Shown: in pieces, positions 55,262 through 64,000 of the stretch
Layout: every line of letters starts with the position of its first letter
Position numbering within the stretch: the first letter of the stretch is position 1
Assembly: GCA_032358165.1 (NCBI GenBank)
Contig: JAALGY010000052.1
Span: 434,001-498,000 of the forward strand
From: Diplosphaera chodatii
Lineage: Eukaryota; Chlorophyta; Trebouxiophyceae; Prasiolales; Stichococcaceae
Direction of reading: 5' to 3'
DNA length: 64,000 nucleotides
Position numbers and translations under genes: made by a program
The notes under the pieces: generated by a model
What the model saw: only the letters and a program-made list of their open reading frames with translations
Databases searched by the model: none
Told to the model about the DNA's origin: nothing

Positions 55262-56269
55262 CTGCAGCCAGCCGGCGCCACAGCGGTCACAGGTGCTGCA
55301 GGCTGCCAGCTCCGGACAGAAGCTTTATAGGACTGACATCTGTGCAGCTTTGGCGTGCTGCAGCATGCTGGCATGCCAGGGACGCAGCAGCTGCACGATG
55401 GCGGCGCAATGCATCAGGCTGGCTGCAGCATGCTGCCGCACACGCACAATTGTGCTGCTGGTGATGGGCACGACAGCACATACACCGCTGACCGCAGCAT
55501 GGCAGCATGCGCTGCAGCTACATGGCGCCGCACCCGCGGAGAGGCAGCCAGACTCTGCATACCGTATCCTGGGTTCTGTTGCGACCAAAGGCAGCCAAGT
55601 TGGAGTCGGGACAGTGTCAGATGTGCTGGAATCATCGGGATTCGCCCATGCACGGCAGTATGCACAGCAATTTTGGACGGTGGTCAGATAGGTTGGGTTT
55701 AGGGTTAGGCGGCAGCAGGTTCAGGACTAGGATCCATGCACACAGAGCACCATGCACTTTCCTGGTGGCTTGAGCTTCAGGACTGCACTCAATATTCATC
55801 ATTAGGGTGGTGTGAGACGCTTTTGGATTGTTTGACCATGATCTGTAATTTTGCAGTGCGATGCACTGGCTTCCACGACACTTCCATCAACAGGTCAGAC
55901 CATTGCCATAACAAACCCTACAGAATGCTGACCCTAAACTCATAGGTGCGCATGTTGCAAGAAACTTCACTGTACAGCGCAAACTGGGAAAGCTAACACC
56001 AGGGCATGAGCACATGCTCCCAAATTTGTCAACCGCTTTGACTGTCAAGCAAAAAATGCTGCTGGCAGAGCTTGCCAACAAACAACAGCGACTACTTGCG
56101 ACCACAGTTACAACGAATATGCTTCGCTACGTCGTGGACCAGGTGATGCTCCAGGGCACACCGAGTGCTGGCTATGATCTACAGCTTCCACTTGATCTTC
56201 ACATCAGCACTGCAGCAGCACAGCTTCAAGCCTTGAGACTTCTGGCGAGGGCTGTGCACATTGACTTTC
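55262..56269. other. Convergent intergenic region with teloboxes
   Basis: About 1 kb between the synthetase stop (+) and the first LPMO-like gene's stop (-). It carries four short telomere-like elements (55698-55938). A minus-strand TGTAA (TTACA at 56108-56112) sits 158 bases past the LPMO stop, and a plus-strand TGTAA at 55843-55847. No gene is supported. Confidence 0.5.
55698..55938. repeat. Cluster of telomere-like (TTTAGGG) elements
   Basis: TTTAGGGTTAGG at 55698-55709, TTAGGGT at 55802-55808, AAACCCTA at 55913-55920 and ACCCTAAA at 55931-55938. The first two read on the + strand and the last two on the minus strand. TTTAGGG is the plant and Chlorella telomere unit, and AAACCCTA is the plant telobox. 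Confidence 0.7.
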
Positions 56270-58020
56270 TCAACTTACCTGTGCAACCACCGGATATGCG
56301 CCGATGAAAAGCAGACACCGCAGCACCATTGCCAACGAGGCGCACCAGTTCCAGAACTTCTCAGACGGCAGCGTGAGCGGGTCGAGGTAGGTCGCGGGGC
56401 ACGGCTTGTTGCCCTGCGGCTGCACCGCCAGCATCTGCTGCACATCCACCCCCGGCAGGCTGCAGGGACATACACAAGGCAAGTGATATCACCGACGAAG
56501 GAAGTCTGCATATCCCAGCTGGTGCTGCCATCATGTTTCTGTTGATGCTTTCATTGCACTGTCACATTGTTGGTATGAGTGGCGGCAGCATGTGCACTTG
56601 ACGGTCCAGAATGCCATGCGACTCACTAGCACATGTGGCCGGTCACATAGCGCCACTGCAGCACGCAGCGGGGGCACACCACGCCGGCCGGCAGCTTCCA
56701 AGAGCTCTTTACCAGGTACTGGGTGCCTGCAGTTCGTCCACAAATCTAGATTCAAGTTGCCGTGGCGGCGCATCGGCTGCTGTGCAATGAGGCAGCCTGT
56801 CCTGGGCAGCAACAGCACATCATGCGAGCATTGGGTTGGCAGGCGAGCACAGGGAGAAAGGGCGAGGGATCCTGTGCCGGAGCGGCATGGGGGTCCGAGG
56901 GTGGGGGTTGCATGGCCGGGGTGGCGGGGGGGTGTGAGGCGACGGGGGTCCTGGCGCCGACATGCGGTCGGGTCGAAGGGTTTACCTGGGAGCCCGTCGT
57001 ACAGCCAAACCTTGTTGCCGGCGGCGACGCCGGTGTCCGTGGCCACCGCCTGCAGCTCGTGCTGCGCGAGGCAGGCCTCCGAGAACGCCGCCAGCTCGCC
57101 GGCGGAGGTGGGGCTCCGCAGCGGGCACAGCCGGAACTCGAAGTAGCCCCAGTGGTTGCTGTAGATCTGCGGCGCAAGGGAGGAGAGACAGCCTCAGTGA
57201 GCCCTGTTGCCTCTGCCACCTTGCTGTGGTCGGTGCTGCGGTCACCCCTTGCAGGGCATTCAGCAAGGCGTCTGATGCTTGTGCCAGTTCTGACGCACAT
57301 GCTGGCAGCTGTGCTGACCTGCACGGTGGTGTCGATGACCTGCCCCGCTGCGTAGGCTGCTGCGATGGTGCGGGTGGCGTACTTGCCGCCTGGTGCGACC
57401 GAAGCCATACACAAGCATCAATTTTAAAGACCCAGTATGCAGTCTCTGGTGCATTGGTGGACCACTGACGCAGCTGTGCACAGCTGCTTTGCACGATGCC
57501 TCACCTAGCTCGAAGCTCATGTCGTGCATCTGCGTTGCGCCGCACGTGGCGCCATTCAGCAGCTTGCCCACCCTGCGCATGGACACCATACCTCAGCTTA
57601 TGTCGCTACCTGCTGAGACGGCAACACTCAGAAGACCACCGCACGCCTTGAGGCGCGCAGTGTGTGAGACGCCAACGCAGACTCATGCGCAATGCCCGGT
57701 ACTGTGAACATAAAAGTGCCCCTGGTCGCACTTGTTGAGGGAGGAGGGGTTGTAGAAGTACTGGGGTCTGCCGTTGGGGAACGTGTTGTTCTCCATGCGC
57801 TGGTCCGCCACCAGCCAGTTGCGCGACATGGGTTCCTGCGCAGGAAGGGACAACTTTGACAATGCTGCATCCGCAAATGGCATCATTCATGCTGCGAACT
57901 CCCGCATAAGCGCCTAGCAGGAGGCAGTGAACGTTGCGAGCTCACCTGCAGCCAGCCGTGGCCAAGTGCCTGGGGCAGGGACGCCAGGATGGTGACCAAC
58001 ACCGCGGCGAGGAGCGCCAT
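56270..58020 (-). CDS. Secreted LPMO-like protein (chitin-binding type 4 fold), copy A, 262 aa
   Basis: Probable copper-dependent lytic polysaccharide monooxygenase or chitin/cellulose-binding protein. Exons: 58020-57946, 57835-57732, 57572-57505, 57389-57319, 57166-56986, 56726-56627, 56459-56270; all phases agree. The signal peptide (MALLAAVLVTILASLPQALG) should be cut just before HGWLQEPMSRNWL, giving the N-terminal histidine of the copper brace; the second histidine is in SNHWGYFEFRLCP. Further landmarks are ATCGATQMHDMSFELGGKYA, VCPRCVLQWRYVTGHMC and ATYLDPLTLPSEKFWNWC. The mature fold has about ten cysteines. Unlike copy B the protein ends in a hydrophobic stretch (SLAMVLRCLLFIGAYPVVAQ), perhaps a membrane anchor; that ending depends on not splicing at a GT after it. 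It is a tandem paralogue of the gene at 59734-61251. Confidence 0.85.
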
Positions 58021-59733
58021 CTTTGACGGTGGTACCGCAGCTGACGGTATGAAGATGCTGTCGCTGAGGAGGGCGCTCTGCGGGGCGTTCGTGACCGGTG
58101 CACCCGGGATCTGAGTCTCGACGGTTGCCTGCACAAGACCAAGGTGCACGCTCAGTCCGCTGTACCCACGCGCAGGTTGCCGGTCTCAGAGGGTACCATG
58201 CATGATCCTTGCCCCAAAGGACCGATCATGCAGTGTGTGTCTCGGGCTTCGGAGGGTGCGGTGCGCCCACATGCCATCTACATGCATGCGGCGGTTGGCC
58301 GCTGTTGCTGGGCAACAACCCACGACCCAAGAATGCGATTGACCTGGGTTGGGCCGTCATCATAGCTGCTGATAATGCAGCTGAATAAGCAGACCGCCCG
58401 CTGGGGCGTAATCTCGTGCGCCGAAGGAAACGGTTGGGGGCTGGCCGGGGCTTACCTTACGGCGACAGGGGCGCAGGTGCAGGCCGATCGGCGATGGAGT
58501 GTATCAAGTACTCTGGATTGCTTGCGTCTGAAGTCCGACCGTCTCTGTTGCGAGCGTGGATCCGGAAATTGTGTTGAGTGATGTGCTCTGCACGGGCATT
58601 TATGATGGCGGAAGAATCTTGGATGACGTCAGCACGGATGCCCATGTCAGCCCCTTCTTGCTGGCCTGTTCATACGGTGCAGCACAGGGCCCCAAGCCTG
58701 CAGAGCGCTGCCACCGACCTGCGGCACAGTGTGCCCCAGCTGCTCGCTGTGGATGAAACGCCTATCATCCGGAACACCCACGAGTGGTGGCCGCACACTT
58801 TGTATTACAGCGTGGCAGCATGCCTAACTTGGCGGTGTGAAGACTCAGTCAGACAACGACGGAGACGTGGCACGCTTTGGCAGAGTAACTACAATGAGGC
58901 GGCTGTGACAAAAGGCAAGATTGGAGCAGCGGTGCATTATTCACACTGGGCCTGATGTGAGATCGGATGCATTCGTTTTTGTGCCCATGCATGGTGCCAT
59001 GCATTCCGCTGTGTTTCTCTCGCTCACAGTCATCTCTTCACAAATGAACATGTCTATGCTCTATGGGGCTTGATCACACAATCAACACACGGGATTCAGG
59101 ATGTCACAGTAGTGGTGACTCAAATATATCAGGTGCACAAAATATCAGTGCTCAATCGAACCCTCAAAGGCAGTAAGCAGCTGTGGACTCTACAGCCCCC
59201 GAGGCAGCTCACACCACATTTGACGGTTGGTGTCCTGTGCAGATACCAGACCCAAGCACTCTGCATAATACCAAGAACGCGATGCAGTTCAAACAATACT
59301 GTAAACCATTGCACAAAGCTGCGACAATGGTCAGTCAAGCACTTTGATCGGAACAAGGGGCAGAAACATCTGCTGCGCTGCAGGTACAGTACTACTGCAC
59401 GTGGCTCCTATCGAAGGCTGGCTCGCGGCTCTGCAGCCACTGCTCGGCTGACAGCAGTGTGCCTGCCTTGAGCAGAGGGCGGCCGCATCGCGTCAGCTGC
59501 GCCGTGCCAGACATTGAAACAGCGCCTGACTGTGCGCTTCTGGTTGGCCAGGCAGTGATCAAAGCGTCCGGCGTCTGGCTGCGGCAGACCGCACTGTACG
59601 GCATAGCTATGTGCTGCTCTACTGTGGCGGCGGCATACATATCACCCTTGCTGGCACGCTGTGCTGGTTGCCCTGGCATCATCAGCTCCTCTCGCTGCGC
59701 ATATTGTATGCACGCTGCCTGTGAATCTGCGCC
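58021..59733. other. Intergenic region between the tandem LPMO-like genes
   Basis: 1.7 kb, AT-richer than coding DNA. It holds the promoter of copy A and the 3' end of copy B. A perfect inverted repeat TGTTGC-TGG-GCAACA sits at 58303-58317. I see no further LPMO remnant, tRNA or transposon end. Confidence 0.45.
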
Positions 59734-61251
59734 TCATGTGAGGCGGATGTCGGCGCAGTTCCAGAACTTTTCCGGCGGCAGCTGCTTGATGTCCGCAAAG
59801 TTCTTGGGGCACGGGTGGCTGCCGCCCGGCTGCAGGCTCCTCATCTTCCCCTCGTCTGTGCCTGGCGGGCTGCAGACGCAGCACACGCCGTTGACAACAC
59901 AACCTGCTGTGTAGCTGTGGAGGGGTTTTACGTCAAGAGCTGCAGGGGCGCACACGGTATCGGGCAGGCCTGCACCCAAGCACACTGCGGCAGAGGCACA
60001 CGCAAGGTGTAACAGTCCTGACTCGAACCGCCATGCCCAGAACGCCGTAGCAGAGAGCAAGACTGCGGAGGCTCACTGGCACATGTGCGCCGTGATCCAG
60101 CGCCACTGCAGCACGCAGCGCGGGCACTTCACGTTGGGCAGCCTCCAGGTGCTGACGACGTCATACGCGTCCCCTGCGCCCTGATGCAACAGGTCTCACA
60201 CGCCGGCAGCCATGACTTGAGTGGCGCATCCGTTCAGACCTGCTCCCCACAACCTGCTGCCTGTTCTGCAGTGCCACGCACACAGCCGCATGGAGCGAGG
60301 CTGCCACCACGTCACACGTGCCGTGCGCTAGGTACTGCGAAATCGCCATACAACAGGGCTCCACGCACCGCTCTTGTACATCCAGTACTTGGTCTGGATC
60401 CTGCCGTTGGGCAGCTTGGCCTTCAGCGGGTGCTTGGCGAAGCAGGCCTCCGAGAAGGCTTTCTTCTCGGCGGCGTCCGTCGTGCCGTTCAGCGGGCACA
60501 GCCGCAGCTCGAAGTAACCTGCATGCAGTGTTGGAGCCAATGTTGTCGTCATGACGTCAAGCTTGGGAGGCGTGGCAATTCCGACGGTTGTGTGTGGAGG
60601 GGCACAGTGCTCATCAGCAGGCAATATGTGGATGACATGTAGCATATGTCTTGTGGAAAGCCTGCTCACCCCAGTGGTTGATGGAGATGTGGACCTTGGT
60701 CTGGATCAGGGACCCGGCCTTGTACGTCCCCACGATCTGGCGCTTTGCGAACTTGCCGCCGACCTCGAAGCGGGTGTCGCCGACCTGCTCGCCGCCGCAC
60801 GTCGCCCCCTTCTGAGATCTGCCGACTCTGTGGGAGGACGAAGCCGCAACCTCTGTACCCTTGTCATGGCGACAGCCGAAGCAGGCTGCTCCAGCGCCAG
60901 CATGTGGTTCTGGCCGGTAACCAAAACAGTGACACCGTCCGTTGCCAGCCCACCTATTGAGGTTCATGGGGCCGTAGAAGCCCTGCGGCGAGAAGCCGTT
61001 GTACCTCTGGCCGGACACCAGCCAGCTGCGTGCCGCCGGCACCTGCGGGAGAAGCATGCGCACGTCACAACATTGATGCAGCTGCGCTCGAGCTGAGGCC
61101 CGCCCGCAGCGGCTGTGCTGGAAAGGACTTCTGATTGCTATTCCACAACTAGATGGTATGCCGAGGTCACCTGTAGGTAGCCATGCCCCTGTGCCCCCTG
61201 CGCCCAGCAGCACAGCAGCGCACCCGCCAGCGCGGCCACCGGAGCGATCAT
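59734..61251 (-). CDS. Secreted LPMO-like protein (chitin-binding type 4 fold), copy B, 236 aa
   Basis: Paralogue of the gene at 56270-58020. Exons: 61251-61171, 61042-60954, 60827-60670, 60518-60369, 60173-60077, 59869-59734; all phases agree. The signal peptide (MIAPVAALAGALLCCWAQGAQG) precedes HGYLQVPAARSWLVSGQRY, so the mature N-terminus is histidine. The second brace histidine is in SINHWGYFELRLCPLNG. Shared landmarks are KGATCGGEQVGDTRFEVGGK, KCPRCVLQWRWITAHMC, PPGTDEGKMRS and the end PPEKFWNCADIRLT. The exon boundaries match those of copy A, except that B fuses the two exons A carries at 57505/57389. B stops right after the EKFWNCADI block with no hydrophobic tail, so it should be freely secreted. 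The substrate (chitin, cellulose or an algal wall polymer) cannot be read from sequence. Confidence 0.87.
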
Positions 61252-62394
61252 GGCGGCGTCCTGTGCCGCGCAGCTGGTTCAGTATCGTCCAGTCAACGGG
61301 CTCCAGGCAGTGGCCTGCCGTGCGCTCACCACGCAGCGCGTCTCCTGCAGACGTGCGCCCAACATCACAGGCGTTGCCCAAGCACGAAACAAGGCGCAGG
61401 CCGCCTGCTGAAGCTCTGCCAGGGTGCCAAGGAGCCCTATTTGAGCTGTGATCGGGTTGCAGCCGGTGAGCCGGTCCCTGAAGCTGCTGCACCCCGTGTG
61501 ACTTCCGACGGGGCGTCATGGCCGTCTGGCCGATGCGGATGGCACACCGCACGGGGTGCAGCCTGTGTAGCTTCTCTTTGCAACACAAGTGTGTACACTG
61601 TCCCGCACTGTCTGTAAGGTCGGTGTGGACCCGGCAGGTCAACGGGAGGCACCCAGTCTGTCTGCGCTGTGCTTATCAGCAACGGCGGCGGGGGCCGAAG
61701 ACGCAACAGCGCATCACGATGTGCTGACCATATAGAACACTAGCTGCGAGACGTGGAAGAGGTAGGAGTACGGTGGGTAGGTCAGCAGCCGGACTGACCC
61801 AACATAACAAGCGACGACAATACAACATCAACATGGTCTCGGCGCCTGAATGGCTGCCACAAAACGATCGCCTGGAGCAAACCCTGAAGAAGTTTCATTA
61901 TCAAGGGAGCGGAATGCATGATCATTGACCACGCAGCAGCGGGCACTGCACCGTGTACTGCAGCGACCCAACGGGGTGACCAGGGACGTCCCAACGCAAA
62001 GCTCCGGCCCAACTGCAGCAATGCGGCGCACCTGACGAACAACAGCCTCTTGTGGTGTCCTTCAGGACCGTCGCCCCTGACGTTGCGCGATCGGCGGGGC
62101 TCTGCGCTTCGGCTCATGTGACCGGACCCTCTCATGCACCTTGGGCCAACTGTGCAGCCATGACGAGATACATGCATGCCCCCTGCTGCATGCCAAGAGG
62201 CTTGGAACTCTGCCAGGGGGACCACACGTGAAGCACAGTTTGGTCTAGTGATGGGTACTGCCGCTCATGTCCTACATCCAGCCGAACACTGCCAACACAT
62301 GGCGCCCGCACAAGCTGTCTGTGTCTCATGCTGCGCAGCTTTTGCTGAACCGTGATCGGGGTGCCAAATCACAACTGGGTAGCCCAGAACAGCG
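61252..62394. other. Intergenic region
   Basis: About 1.1 kb between the LPMO copy B start and the stop of the last gene, both on the minus strand. It should contain the LPMO-B promoter. No coding exon, RNA gene or repeat is evident. Confidence 0.4.
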
Positions 62395-64000
62395 TCAGCT
62401 GGTCGTAAAACCCGCCAGCTCTGCGCCTTGGCCCTGCAGCAGCCGCAGCCGCCGCAGCTGCGCCGCAACGGTGGCCAGCCGCCCGCCGGCCGCGGGTGAC
62501 GGCTCCCGCTCGGGCGTGCGTCGCCGTTCGGCGCCGCCCGCAGTGGCCCTGGATCGCTGGGGCGGCACCGCCGGCCCCTGGGCCGGCGCTGCAGTTTCTG
62601 ATGCCGCTGGCCGCTGCACGGGTCCTGCGGGTGCCTGCGCAGGAAGCAGGAAGCACAGCTGCACTCATGTGCCCCTCGGGGACGGCCCAGTCGGTCCCCG
62701 CGGCCAGACCCCATACAAGATGAGTGCCCTGCGAAGGGGGACAGGCGGCACGCCCCGCCCACCTGCAGCCGCTGCGCCTGCTGCTGGTACCGACGCAGCT
62801 GCGCGAGGGCGGCCTGCACGCCCTCGCCGGGCGGCAGCCTCGGCGGCGGCAGCGGCGGCGGCTCAGCGGCCGGGCCTGAGGCGCGGGGGGCGGCGCCCCG
62901 TGCGCCGGCTGCTGTGCTGGGTGCTGAGACAGGATCCAAGCTCGATGATGACGGAGCAACGCCAAGGCTGGGGTCCAGCTGCCGCAGCTGCCGCCGCAGC
63001 TGTGCCAGCACTACAGCGGGAGTTTCTGCTGCCGGTGCTGCTGGTGCGGCGGCAGCGCTGCGGCTGGAACTCTGCTCTGGAAGAACCTGTGTAAAGATGA
63101 GCGTAGAGTGGGCAAGTCGATCCATCTGGCACACTCCACTGCGTGTTGCACGCTTGTGCTGGCGCAGCATCGCTACACGCTGCACAGGCGCACGCATGTA
63201 TGTGCTCAACACCACAGCAAGGTGGCGTGCGGCAGCGCCGCACCTGGCTGCTTGCCGGGAGCGTCCCGCGGCGCACCTGCCACCCCGCATCAGCTGCCGA
63301 TGACCCGCCGCCGGGCGCAACCCGCAACACACCTGCGTCGCAGTGCAGCGGCACGCGTCACACTGAGCGTCTTCCGAACCATGCAGCACCCACCGCCACA
63401 CCCCTGACAAGCAGGCACTGGTGCAAAGCACGAGCTGGGCGCTGATGCGGACCTGCGCCCTGCGCCGCCAGGCTCTCGCAACTGCCCCCACCCGCACGCA
63501 TGGGGCTCCAGGCGCCGGCGGACTGCCGCGAGGCCGCCTGCGGCGATGCCAGCGGGCCACCGCCGCCGCCGCCGCTGCTGCTCGACCACGTGGAGTGCCG
63601 AGGCGTTCGCAGCGACGCTGCTGTGGCTGCGGGGCTGGCTGCGGGAGTCCCAGGCGCGTGAGGCTGGGTGATATAAGCCCCGCCTGCAGGAGCGCCACAG
63701 CGCACCGTGACTGCCGGCACCGCAAAGGGTGCCCTGTAGGAGGCGATGTCTGTTCGAAATGAGCATGACATGAGCTCTTGTAAATGCAACAGATGCGGTG
63801 GTTCTTCGCACCTTGCAGGTGAAAGCAGCTGGTGGCTGCACCGCTATGACATCTGCTGTCATGGCGCCCTCCATGCGACTGCTTGCTTCCATGCTCCCCT
63901 GCAAGCTGAGCGCCTGATGCGCGCTGCCCCGGTGGCGGCAGCACCTGCGAGCGCTGCGGCGGCGGGGGCGACGGCGCCGCCTCCGCGGCCGCTGCGCGGG
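62395..64000 (-). CDS. Ala/Pro/Gly-rich protein with repeated AQLRR motifs, 3' part (runs off right edge); function unknown
   Basis: I do not recognise this gene. Supported exons: 63332-63277, 63086-62763 and 62634-62395 (stop), joined in phase 0, preceded by a long exon ending at 63453 and at least one more exon upstream whose boundaries I cannot fix. The visible protein is low complexity (RHSTWSSSSGGGGGGPLASP; SVSAP- and PPPLPPP-type tracts) but carries three related helical pieces: VVLAQLRRQLRQLDPSLG, VQAALAQLRRYQQQAQRLQ and VAAQLRRLRLLQGQGAELAG. These could be short coiled-coil or protein-binding helices. Most of the gene probably lies beyond the window, so domain assignment must wait for the upstream exons. 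Confidence 0.55.

Noticed and set aside
56628..56630. LPMO copy A ending with the TAG at the exon 6 junction
   Set aside because: The TAG is split by a GTGAGT donor and the next exon supplies the conserved SEKFWNWC block, as in copy B; any phase-2 GTGA donor makes such an apparent stop.
60010..60035. tRNA B-box-like sequence (GGTTCGAGTC on the minus strand) in an LPMO copy B intron
   Set aside because: No A box or acceptor stem can be drawn around it.
62265..63944. A 559-residue minus-strand open frame
   Set aside because: It reads through several clear introns and mixes frames with the better exon chain 63332-63277, 63086-62763, 62634-62395.
1..64000. CRISPR array, bacterial operon, integrated virus or intact transposon
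   Set aside because: No regularly spaced repeats, no transposase, reverse transcriptase or capsid motifs, and all recognisable genes are intron-bearing nuclear genes apart from plastocyanin.

Overview
The window is nuclear DNA of a eukaryotic green alga, most likely a chlorophyte of the Trebouxiophyceae type (Chlorella/Coccomyxa relatives; the class is my inference). The evidence is nuclear-encoded plastocyanin with a bipartite transit peptide, a plastid-type ribosomal protein uS10, a phosphoglycolate phosphatase with a transit-like leader, GC-rich genes cut into many short exons by small GT-AG introns (a few GC-AG), and TGTAA polyadenylation signals behind several genes. All gene models were built by hand by joining exons whose phases agree. 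Spans run from start to stop codon, and exon coordinates are in each entry.

Layout, left to right: poly(A) polymerase/tRNA nucleotidyltransferase-like gene (-, runs off the left edge); extended-synaptotagmin-like SMP/C2 protein (+); a low-complexity protein with an RLFGV motif and a Zn-ribbon (+); R3H-SUZ RNA-binding protein (-); LSm3 (-) head-to-head with phosphoglycolate phosphatase (+); plastocyanin (+) tail-to-tail with V-ATPase subunit d (-); plastid uS10 (+); Nudix hydrolase with a DUF4743 domain (-); VPS38/UVRAG-like protein (+); two-domain chromate transporter (-); an unrecognised secreted protein (-); a PH-domain oxysterol-binding-protein-related protein with an FFAT-like motif (-); plastid acyl-ACP/acyl-CoA synthetase of the AAE15/16 type (+); two tandem secreted LPMO-like (chitin-binding type 4) genes (-); and an unrecognised Ala/Pro-rich gene leaving the right edge (-).

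Functionally the window mixes photosynthesis and photorespiration (plastocyanin, phosphoglycolate phosphatase, uS10, acyl-ACP synthetase), RNA metabolism (poly(A) polymerase, R3H-SUZ, LSm3) and membrane/lipid traffic (E-Syt, ORP, VPS38, V-ATPase d). I see no operon-like system, CRISPR array, virus or intact transposon. The most unusual features are local: duplicated copies of exon edges with their splice sites, probable GC-AG introns, a hairpin-rich intron, teloboxes between genes, the LPMO pair, the Zn-ribbon/RLFGV protein and the secreted orphan.
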